From Actinomycetota bacterium (lineage in GTDB: Bacteria > Actinomycetota > Actinomycetes > Propionibacteriales > Nocardioidaceae), in assembly GCA_009702305.1 (NCBI GenBank), contig WLIH01000208.1, forward strand, positions 1-5,660: 5,660 bases of DNA. The letters are read 5' to 3'. The translations under genes were made by a program, and so were the position numbers. Below are positions 1 to 5,660 of this stretch, piece by piece. The notes beneath the pieces are model-generated. The model saw nothing but the letters and a program-made list of their open reading frames with translations, had not been told where the DNA came from and made no database searches. Position 1 is the stretch's first letter. Each line of letters starts with the position of its first letter.

Positions 1-458
1 AGAACCTCACCCTCGGTCGCGCCGACGCCACGCAGGCGCAGATCGACGAGGCGCTCGAGATCAGCCAGGCGCAGTTCGTCTACGACCTGCCCTGGGGCCT
101 GGAGACCCGGATCGGCGAGCAGGGCATGGCCCTGTCCGGCGGCCAGCGCCAGCGGTTGGCGCTCGCCCGGGCGGTCCTCGCCCAGCCGCAGGTCCTGGTC
201 CTCGACGACACGCTCTCCGCGCTCGACGTGCACACCGAGCAGTTGGTCGAGGAGGCGCTGCGACGCGTGCTCTCGGCGACGACCGGCCTGATCGTGGCCC
301 ACCGCGCCTCCACGGTGCTGCTGGCCGACCGGGTCGCGCTGCTGCAGGGCGGGACGATCACCCACGTCGGGGAGCACCGCGAGCTGCTCGCCACCGTGCC
401 GGCGTACCAGGAGCTGCTCGCGGCCGAGACGCTGGCCGACGCGGAGGTGACGTCGTGA
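1..458 (+). CDS. ABC exporter half-transporter, C-terminal part of nucleotide-binding domain (5' truncated by window edge; degenerate Walker B)
   Basis: The frame is open from the window edge (first full codon 3-5) to the TGA at 456-458, giving about 151 residues. These are the C-terminal half of an ABC nucleotide-binding domain. The X-loop-like GEQG is followed by an intact signature LSGGQ (132-146), then Walker B VLVLDD (192-209), a D-loop SALD, and an H-loop His in VAHR (codon 300-302). Walker A, the Q-loop and any membrane domain lie outside the window. The residue after the Walker B Asp, normally the catalytic Glu, is Asp here (GAC, 207-209). This is typical of the subunit that contributes the degenerate site in heterodimeric exporters. 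The stop overlaps the start of the next half-transporter gene by 4 bp, so the two products are probably translated together and pair in the cytoplasmic membrane. The full protein is inferred, from its neighbour, to be a TMD-NBD fusion of about 580-620 aa. The family is secure; the substrate is unknown. Confidence 0.93.
   Translation, partial: NLTLGRADATQAQIDEALEISQAQFVYDLPWGLETRIGEQGMALSGGQRQRLALARAVLAQPQVLVLDDTLSALDVHTEQLVEEALRRVLSATTGLIVAHRASTVLLADRVALLQGGTITHVGEHRELLATVPAYQELLAAETLADAEVTS
443..450 (+). promoter_or_regulatory. Shine-Dalgarno site for the second half-transporter
   Basis: GGAGGTGA lies inside the end of the upstream gene, 4 bp before the GTG at 455. It supports GTG 455 as the start and suggests translational coupling through the GTGA stop/start overlap (455-458). 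The spacing is slightly short but usual for overlapping actinobacterial genes. Confidence 0.75.
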
Positions 459-2278
459 GCGGCACCACCTGGCGGGGCGAGGCGGCGGTCGACGCCGACG
501 AGGCCGCCGAGCGGATGACCCAGGCACGCCTGGTCGGCGGGTCGCGGCGGCTGCTGGTCGACCTGCTGCGGCCCTACCGGCGCGCGCTCCAGCTGCTCGT
601 GCTGGTCGTCGTCGTGGAGAACGCCGCCCGGCTCTCCATCCCCTATCTCGTCAAGGAGGGCATCGACACGGGCATCCCGCCCATCCGGGAGAGCGACGAC
701 CTCGGCCCCCTCGGGATCATCGTGGGCATCGTGCTGGTCGCCACGATCGTGCAGGCCATCGCGCGCAACCGCTTCCTGGTCCGCTCGGGACTGATCGGTC
801 AGGACGTGCTCTTCGAGCTCCGACGCCGGGTGTTCCGCCACTTCCAGGCGCTGAGCCCGGAGTTCCACGACGGCTACACCTCGGGTCGCGTCATCTCGCG
901 CCAGACCTCCGACGTCGATGCGATCTACGAGATGCTCGAGACCGGCTTCGACGGCCTGGTGACGGCCGCGCTGACGCTCGTGGGCACGGCCGGCATCCTG
1001 CTCTTCCTGGACGTCAAGCTCGGTCTGGTCGCCCTGCTGTGCGGCCCGTTCCTGGCCTGGCTCACCAACTGGTTCCGCCGCTCGTCGGCCGACAGCTACC
1101 GCGTGACCCGCGAGAAGGTCGCGCTGGTGATCGTGCACTTCGTCGAGTCGATGGGCGGCATCCGCGCCGTCCAGGCCTTCCGCCGCGAGCCGCGCAACCA
1201 GGAGATCTTCGACGACGTCAACGAGCAGTACCGCGCTGCCAACCTCGTCGCCTTCCGGCTGGTCGCGTGGTTCATGCCGGGCATCCGGCTGATCGGCAAC
1301 ATCACCATCGCCGTGGTGCTGCTCTACGGCGCCTACCGGGCCTACCACGGCGCCGTCACCGTCGGCGTGCTCGCCGCCTTCCTGCTCTACCTGCGTCAGT
1401 TCTTCGAGCCGATGATGGAGATCTCGCAGTTCTACAACACCTTCCAGTCGGCCTCGGCCGCGTTGGAGAAGCTCGCCGGTGTCCTCGACGAGGAGCCGAG
1501 CGTGCCGGAGCCGGCCGAGCCGCGTCCGTTGCCCTCACCCCGCGGTGAGGTCACCTTCGACCACGTCGCCTTCTCCTACGTCGAGGGCCGCCCGGTGCTG
1601 CCCGACCTCGACCTGGTCGTGCCGGCCGGTCAGACGGTCGCGCTGGTCGGCACCACCGGCGCGGGCAAGACGACCCTCGCCAAGCTGGCCACCCGCTTCT
1701 ACGACCCCACGGGCGGGCGGATCCTGCTCGACGACGTCGACCTGCGCGAGCTGTCCTCCGACACCCTGCGCTCGGGGGTGGTGATGGTGACCCAGGAGAA
1801 CTACCTCTTCTCCGGCACGATCGCCGACAACATCCGCTTCGGCCGGCCCGGTGCGAGTCTCGACGACGTGGTCGCGGCGACGACCGCCCTGGGCGCGCAC
1901 GACTTCATCGCCGCGATGCCCGAGGGCTACGACACCGATGTCGCCAACCAGGGCGGGCGGCTCAGCGCCGGGCAGCGGCAGCTGGTCGCCTTCGCCCGGG
2001 CGTTCCTCGCCGACCCGGCGGTGCTGATCCTCGACGAGGCGACCTCCTCGCTCGACGTGCCCTCCGAGCGGTTGGTGCAGCGCGCGCTGCGCACGGTGCT
2101 CGCCGGACGCACGGCCGTGATCATCGCGCACCGTCTCTCGACCGTCGAGATCGCCGACCGCGTGCTGGTGATGGAGCACGGTCGGATCGTCGAGGACGGC
2201 TCGCCCGCCGACCTGATCGCCGGGGGAGACGGCCGCTTCTCCGACCTGCACCAGGCCTGGGTCGACTCGCTCGCCTGA
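455..2278 (+). CDS. ABC exporter half-transporter, TMD-NBD fusion (canonical Walker B, degenerate signature motif)
   Basis: This is a complete 607-aa half-transporter, normal length for type IV ABC exporters (MsbA/LmrCD/TM287-288 type). A charged N-terminal stretch (1-43) precedes about six hydrophobic segments near 44-66, 84-104, 165-186, 187-207, 266-291 and 300-320. The nucleotide-binding domain starts around 365. It shows an A-loop Tyr375, Walker [10 protein letters not shown] (399-407, Lys405), Q-loop Gln447, signature LSAGQ (503-507), Walker B VLILDE with catalytic Glu528, D-loop SSLD (531-534) and H-loop His559. The signature has Ala where Gly is usual (LSGGQ), and the preceding X-loop reads ANQG rather than GExG. 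These changes complement the Walker B change in the upstream subunit, so the two probably form a heterodimer with one hydrolytic and one mainly structural ATP site. The start is GTG 455, with a good ribosome-binding site and a 4-bp overlap with the upstream gene. The likely role is ATP-driven export of a drug, lipid or peptide; the sequence does not show which. Confidence 0.95.
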   Translation: MSGTTWRGEAAVDADEAAERMTQARLVGGSRRLLVDLLRPYRRALQLLVLVVVVENAARLSIPYLVKEGIDTGIPPIRESDDLGPLGIIVGIVLVATIVQAIARNRFLVRSGLIGQDVLFELRRRVFRHFQALSPEFHDGYTSGRVISRQTSDVDAIYEMLETGFDGLVTAALTLVGTAGILLFLDVKLGLVALLCGPFLAWLTNWFRRSSADSYRVTREKVALVIVHFVESMGGIRAVQAFRREPRNQEIFDDVNEQYRAANLVAFRLVAWFMPGIRLIGNITIAVVLLYGAYRAYHGAVTVGVLAAFLLYLRQFFEPMMEISQFYNTFQSASAALEKLAGVLDEEPSVPEPAEPRPLPSPRGEVTFDHVAFSYVEGRPVLPDLDLVVPAGQTVALVGTTGAGKTTLAKLATRFYDPTGGRILLDDVDLRELSSDTLRSGVVMVTQENYLFSGTIADNIRFGRPGASLDDVVAATTALGAHDFIAAMPEGYDTDVANQGGRLSAGQRQLVAFARAFLADPAVLILDEATSSLDVPSERLVQRALRTVLAGRTAVIIAHRLSTVEIADRVLVMEHGRIVEDGSPADLIAGGDGRFSDLHQAWVDSLA

Positions 2279-2292
2279 GCGCCGCCGGCCTC

Positions 2293-2298
2293 TAGGCT
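2293..2298 (+). promoter_or_regulatory. Candidate -10 element (TAGGCT) for a leaderless amidase mRNA
   Basis: TAGGCT fits the actinobacterial TAnnnT -10 pattern and ends 6 bp before the ATG at 2305, which would put transcription initiation at or next to the start codon. No purine-rich Shine-Dalgarno sequence is present in the 26-bp gap (2279-2304), which favours a leaderless transcript. I see no clear -35 hexamer at the usual distance, where the DNA is the end of the transporter gene. The TAG of the hexamer is also an in-frame stop, so the amidase cannot start further upstream. Promoter activity is inferred from pattern and spacing only. Confidence 0.5.
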
Positions 2299-2304
2299 CG
2301 GGCC

Positions 2305-3708
2305 ATGAGCGAACAGCGCGGTGCCGGGGTCGTCGAGACAGCCCGCCGGATCACCTCCGGCGAGGTCACGGCGCGGCAGGTGCTGGAGGAGTCGCTGGCC
2401 CGGATCGCGCGTCACGACGGACGGCTCAATGCCTTCTCCGTCGTCCTCGCCGACGCGGCGCGGGCGGAGGCCGACGCGCGCGATGCGGCCCTCGCGGCAG
2501 GCGGGACGCCCGGGCCGCTGAACGGGGTGCCGCTGGCCATCAAGGAGGAGCTGGACGTCGCCGGTGCGGTGACGACCTTCGGCGGCGACGCGAACGTGAC
2601 GCCCGCTGCGGCCGACGCCGAGCTGGTGCGACGGCTGCGCGAGGCCGGCGCCGTGATCGTCGGCAAGACCACGATGCCGGAGTTCGGCGCCTACCCCTAC
2701 ACCGAGTCGGTCTCCCGCGGGATCACCCGCAACCCGTGGGACCTCACCCGCACGCCCGGCGGGTCCAGCGGCGGCACCGCCGTCGCGACGGCGACCGGCA
2801 TGGTGGCCGCGGCGATCGGCGGCGACGGGGGAGGATCGATCCGGATCCCGAGCGCCTGCTGCGGACTCTTCGGTCTCAAGCCGCAGCGTGGCCGGGTCAC
2901 GAGCGCCCCGCACCCGCACCTGTGGTGGGGGCTCGGCACGACCGGTCCGCTGACCCGCTCGGTCCGGGACAGCGCGGTGATCTACGACGTCATCCGCGGC
3001 AGCCTGGACTCGGACCTCTACCGGGCCGGCGAGACGGGCTCGTTCGTCGAGGCCGCCGGTCGTGACCCCGGGCGGCTCCGGATCGGCTGGTCGGTCAAGC
3101 CTGTCGGCGTCGGCGTGCGACCGGACCCGCTGCACGTGCGCGCCGTCGAGGAGACCGCGCGGCTGCTCGGCGACCTCGGTCACGACGTCGTCGCGGTCGA
3201 CCCGCGCTACCCCGACCCGACCGCGGCGTTCGTGCCGCAGTTCTTCGCCGGCATCCGCACCGAGGCCGACGGGGTCGAGCACTACGACCGGCTGGAGCGC
3301 CGCACTCGCGAGACCTGCCGCCTCGGCTCCTGGGTGACGCCGCGGGTGCGCGACTGGGCGCTGGCGCAGGGCGACAAGGTCAGCGCCCGGGCCAACCGGG
3401 TCTTCGACGACGTCGACGTGCTGCTGACCCCGGCGATCGCCCACCGCCCGCCTCGGGTGGGCATCCTCGACGGTCGCGGCACGGTGGCCTCGTCGCTGCG
3501 CTCGATGCCCGCCATCGCCTACGCCGCCCTGTGGAACGTCGCCGGCAACCCCGCCGCCGTGGTGCCGTGCGGGATCGCCGAGGACGGGCTGCCGCTCGCC
3601 GTGCAGCTCGTCGGTCGCACCGACGACGAGGCCACCCTGCTCAGCCTGTCGGCGCAGCTGGAGCAGGCTCGTCCGTGGCCGGCGCTCGCGCCGCTACCGC
3701 CGGCGTAG
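2305..3708 (+). CDS. Amidase signature (AS) family hydrolase
   Basis: This complete 467-aa protein has the length and layout of amidase-signature enzymes, which hydrolyse a carboxamide (C-N) bond through a Ser-cisSer-Lys triad. The predicted triad is Lys80 (in PLAIKEE), Ser154 (first Ser of GGSSGG) and nucleophile Ser178 (in GGDGGGSIRIP). The 24-residue gap between the two serines matches FAAH (Ser217/Ser241) and malonamidase E2 (Ser131/Ser155). The C-terminal WNVAGNPAAVVPCG and GLPLAVQLVG segments are also typical. No signal peptide or membrane segment is visible, so it is probably cytoplasmic. The start is fixed at ATG 2305 by an in-frame TAG at 2293-2295 with no other start codon between. 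The gene lies 26 bp after the transporter pair on the same strand, so readthrough is possible besides its own candidate promoter. GatA is less likely: no gatB or gatC is visible here and the segment after the Lys lacks a GatA look. The actual amide substrate cannot be deduced. Confidence 0.93.
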   Translation: MSEQRGAGVVETARRITSGEVTARQVLEESLARIARHDGRLNAFSVVLADAARAEADARDAALAAGGTPGPLNGVPLAIKEELDVAGAVTTFGGDANVTPAAADAELVRRLREAGAVIVGKTTMPEFGAYPYTESVSRGITRNPWDLTRTPGGSSGGTAVATATGMVAAAIGGDGGGSIRIPSACCGLFGLKPQRGRVTSAPHPHLWWGLGTTGPLTRSVRDSAVIYDVIRGSLDSDLYRAGETGSFVEAAGRDPGRLRIGWSVKPVGVGVRPDPLHVRAVEETARLLGDLGHDVVAVDPRYPDPTAAFVPQFFAGIRTEADGVEHYDRLERRTRETCRLGSWVTPRVRDWALAQGDKVSARANRVFDDVDVLLTPAIAHRPPRVGILDGRGTVASSLRSMPAIAYAALWNVAGNPAAVVPCGIAEDGLPLAVQLVGRTDDEATLLSLSAQLEQARPWPALAPLPPA

Positions 3709-3709
3709 C
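3693..3709. other. Inverted repeat over the convergent gene ends (both stop codons)
   Basis: GCTAC (3693-3697) and GTAGC (3705-3709) form a 5-bp stem with a 7-base loop. The repeat exactly covers the 15-bp overlap (3694-3708) between the amidase TAG and the GH3 TAG on the other strand. Two TAG stops facing each other always create a CTA/TAG inverted repeat, so only the flanking G/C pairs are extra. A second short hairpin (CGGCG/CGCCG, 3680-3693, CTCG loop) sits beside it. There is no T tract. It could help end transcription in both directions, but it may be chance. Confidence 0.25.
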
Positions 3710-5660
3710 CGCACGACCCGCGACATCGGCGGCAGCGGCAGGTCGAACCCGCCGCGCACCCCGATCTCGACGTGGCGACGCTCGCACCCGGCTCCGGGGG
3801 AGAGCAGGGCGCTCGAGGTCAGCATGCGCGAGGAGCTCCCGACCGAGAGGCGGTGGCAGCCGGGGGCGACGGTCCACCCGTCGGCGCCCCAGCTGGCGAA
3901 GCTGCGCGCGTTGAGCGGGAACAAGACGCGCACCCGGCCGCCCGCCGGGATCGAGGCGGAGGCGTAGCCCACCAGCTGGCGCACCGGCTGGGGCAGGTCG
4001 GCGCTGCCGGGCTTGGCGAGGTAGAGCTGCGGCACCGCCACCCCGGCCCGGTCCCCGGTGTTGGTGACGGTCATGGTCGCGACCGCGACCTGATTCGGCC
4101 CGGTGGCGGGGCGCAGCCGCAGCGGTCCGTAGGAGAAGGAGGTGTACGACAGCCCGGCGCCGAACTCGTAGGCCGGGTCGAAGCCGTGGGCGTCGTACCA
4201 CTTGTAGCCGACGTCGAGCTGCTCGCCGTAGGTCACCTCCTCGAGGATGCCGGGATACCACGAGCGCTGGCCGTACGTCGGCACCTGGGACGCCGACGCC
4301 GGGAAGGTCGCCGGGAGCCGGCCACCGGGGTCGGTGTCGCCGAAGAGCACCCGGGCGATCGCCCGTCCGCCCTGCTGACCGGGATACCACGCCTCGATCA
4401 GCGCTGCGACCTCCGAGCGCCACGGGGTGAGCACCGGCCCGCCCGTCTGCAGGACGACGACCGTGTCGGGCTGGGCGGCGGCAACGGCGGAGATGAGGCC
4501 GTTCTGGTCGAGGCCGTTGAGCGGGCAGGACTGCTGCAGGCAGCTCGAGCCGATCGAGAGCAGCGTCGCGTTGGAGTTCTCGATGTCGGTGCTGCAGTTG
4601 AGCCCGATGCAGCTCTTGTCCTGGCCCTCGGTCTGCACGTCGCCGGTGACCACGACCGCGACGTCCGCCGCGCTCGCCGCCGCCGTCGCCGCCGTGCGGT
4701 CGAGCCCGTCGGTGTAGGTCACCTCCACGCCCGGCCCGGCCCGGTCGGTGATCGCGCGCAGCGCGGAGACGTAGGAGCGCGGCGAGACGCCGCCGGAGCC
4801 GCCGCCGGTGACGAAGCGGTCGGCGTACGGCCCGATGACGGCGATCCTGCGCACGCGCGGATCCAGCGGGAGGACACCGGAGTTCTTGAGCAGGGTGATC
4901 GCCCGCTCCTCGATGTCCTGGGCGGTCCGCGCGTGCCGGCGGACCGGGATCGCCTCCTCGTCCTCGGCGTACGCCGCCCGGTCGAAGACCCCGAACGCGA
5001 AGAGCGTGCGCAGGATGTTGCGCACATGCTCGTCGAGGGTCTCGCGCTCGACCATGCCGGTCGCGAGCGCCAGCTGGATGAGCGCGGGGGTGTAGGAGAA
5101 GTCGAGCTGTCCCTGGGCGGGCACGAAGTCGAGTCCGTTGTTCATGTTGCCGGCCGTGTCCTTCGACGCCGCGTAGTCGGAGAGCACGAAGCCCTGGAAG
5201 CCCCACTCCCGCCGTAGGACCTGCACGAGCGTGAACGGGTTCTCGCAGTTGTAGGAGCCCAGCACGCGGTTGTAGGCGCACATCACGGTGCCGACCCGGC
5301 CCTGCTTGACCGCCGCCTCGAACTGCGGCATGTAGACCTCGCGCAGGGTGCGCCGCTCGACGTTGACGTTGACCGCGAGCCGACTGCCGTCCACGGCGAA
5401 GAACGGCGGCAGGCCGACCAGTCCCTCCTGGTTGTTGGCCAGGTAGTGCTTGATGTTGGCGATGATCCCGGTGCTCTGCGCGCCCCGGATCCACTCCACG
5501 CCGGTGCGCGCGACCAGGAACGTCTCCTCGCCGAAGCCCTCGTAGCTGCGCCCGCCCTGCGGGGTGCGCAGGATGTTGACGGCCGGCGCGTAGACCACGT
5601 CGTTGCCCTTGTGCTTGGCCTCTTCGGCGACGGTCGCGCCGTAGCGCCGGGCCAGGGCCG
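3694..5660 (-). CDS. Glycoside hydrolase family 3 (beta-glucosidase-like), N terminus cut by window edge
   Basis: The reverse-strand frame is open from the window edge to TAG at 3696-3694, showing 654 residues. The gene must start outside: conserved GH3 sequence (ARRYGATVAEEAKHKGND) precedes the GTG at 5598, which is therefore an internal Val. Visible order: (beta/alpha)8 domain with EGFGEE, the substrate-binding KHYLANNQE (Lys codon 5451-5449), VMCAYN, and LSDY, whose Asp (5178-5176) is the predicted nucleophile; the alpha/beta sandwich domain with LLKNSGVLPL, IAVIGPYAD, EAWYPGQQGG and GGRLPATFP; and a C-terminal fibronectin III-like domain (VTNTGDRAG, QLYL, about visible residues 525-630). 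TEGQDK (Glu codon 4629-4627) fits the predicted acid/base. The family retains configuration while releasing terminal beta-linked sugars. Some 100-200 residues, probably with a signal peptide, are missing. A four-Cys insertion follows the acid/base Glu and suggests export. FGAGLSYT replaces the usual FGHGLSYT. It converges on the amidase with a 15-bp overlap. Sugar specificity is not readable. Confidence 0.94.
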   Translation of the reverse strand, partial: ALARRYGATVAEEAKHKGNDVVYAPAVNILRTPQGGRSYEGFGEETFLVARTGVEWIRGAQSTGIIANIKHYLANNQEGLVGLPPFFAVDGSRLAVNVNVERRTLREVYMPQFEAAVKQGRVGTVMCAYNRVLGSYNCENPFTLVQVLRREWGFQGFVLSDYAASKDTAGNMNNGLDFVPAQGQLDFSYTPALIQLALATGMVERETLDEHVRNILRTLFAFGVFDRAAYAEDEEAIPVRRHARTAQDIEERAITLLKNSGVLPLDPRVRRIAVIGPYADRFVTGGGSGGVSPRSYVSALRAITDRAGPGVEVTYTDGLDRTAATAAASAADVAVVVTGDVQTEGQDKSCIGLNCSTDIENSNATLLSIGSSCLQQSCPLNGLDQNGLISAVAAAQPDTVVVLQTGGPVLTPWRSEVAALIEAWYPGQQGGRAIARVLFGDTDPGGRLPATFPASASQVPTYGQRSWYPGILEEVTYGEQLDVGYKWYDAHGFDPAYEFGAGLSYTSFSYGPLRLRPATGPNQVAVATMTVTNTGDRAGVAVPQLYLAKPGSADLPQPVRQLVGYASASIPAGGRVRVLFPLNARSFASWGADGWTVAPGCHRLSVGSSSRMLTSSALLSPGAGCERRHVEIGVRGGFDLPLPPMSRVVRLRRR

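Noticed and set aside
126..128. ATG as the start of a short 110-aa protein
   Set aside because: It lies just before the LSGGQ signature. The frame is open and NBD-like upstream to position 3, so this is an internal Met of a truncated ABC gene, not a separate small gene.
80..1348. 422-codon open frame on the minus strand opposite the two ABC genes
   Set aside because: Antisense shadow; its first part is Asp/Glu/His/Gln-rich and its end is Ser/Arg/Thr-rich, with no domain.
1927..3444. 505-codon open frame on the minus strand across the transporter/amidase junction
   Set aside because: It is antisense to two genes with clear catalytic motifs. Its translation is rich in Arg, Gly, Asp and His with no recognisable domain, as expected for a shadow frame in high-GC DNA.
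4075..4084. Perfect 10-bp palindrome GGTCGCGACC as an operator
   Set aside because: It lies deep in the GH3 coding region, has no paired copy or promoter nearby, and GC-rich palindromes of this size are expected by chance here.
3772..5217. 481-codon open frame on the plus strand opposite GH3
   Set aside because: Antisense shadow dominated by Gly, Arg, Val, Ala and Asp; no domain, no convincing ribosome-binding site, and it runs through the conserved GH3 coding region.
3641..5494. 617-codon open frame on the minus strand, offset from the GH3 frame
   Set aside because: It is a frame shadow of GH3: an Arg/Ala/Pro/Gly-rich low-complexity translation without motifs, while the other frame has full GH3 conservation.
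5596..5598. GTG as the start codon of the GH3 gene
   Set aside because: The same frame continues upstream to the window edge with GH3-like sequence (ARRYGATVAEEAKHKGND), so this codon is an internal Val and the true start is outside.
1..5660. A single pathway or new system linking exporter, amidase and glycosidase
   Set aside because: Only the two ABC genes are coupled. The amidase has its own candidate promoter and GH3 runs the opposite way; no shared substrate, regulator or repeat ties them together.

Overview
The window is very GC-rich (roughly 70% by eye), with strong G/C at third codon positions, GTG starts and long spurious antisense ORFs. This is typical of a high-GC actinomycete. The protein style and a TAnnnT-type leaderless start suggest something near Nocardioidaceae or related Actinobacteria, but that placement is an inference. 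Almost all of the DNA is coding. No RNA gene, mobile element, CRISPR array or origin was seen, and the only gap between genes is 26 bp.

Left part (1-2278, + strand): the 3' end of one ABC exporter half-transporter gene overlaps by 4 bp a complete second half-transporter gene (607 aa). Their nucleotide-binding domains carry complementary defects. The first has Asp in place of the Walker B catalytic Glu, and the second has a degenerate signature motif (LSAGQ). Both defects fall in the same composite ATP site, as expected for a heterodimeric, asymmetric type IV ABC exporter. The substrate cannot be read from the sequence.

Middle (2305-3708, + strand): a complete amidase-signature hydrolase with a Lys80 / cis-Ser154 / Ser178 triad at normal spacing. 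It has no Shine-Dalgarno sequence, but a TAGGCT hexamer ends 6 bp before its ATG, so a leaderless mRNA is likely. It may also be read through from the transporter operon.

Right part (3694-5660, - strand): a glycoside hydrolase family 3 beta-glucosidase-like enzyme, cut at its N terminus by the window edge. It converges on the amidase and overlaps it by 15 bp at the 3' ends. It carries a four-cysteine insertion just after its predicted acid/base Glu, consistent with a secreted protein.

The three units look like ordinary chromosomal neighbours: an exporter pair, a small-molecule amidase and a glycosidase. I see no convincing evidence that they form one pathway, nor of an undescribed system. 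The most informative observations are the asymmetric ATP sites, the GH3 cysteine insertion, the leaderless start and the overlapping convergent gene ends.
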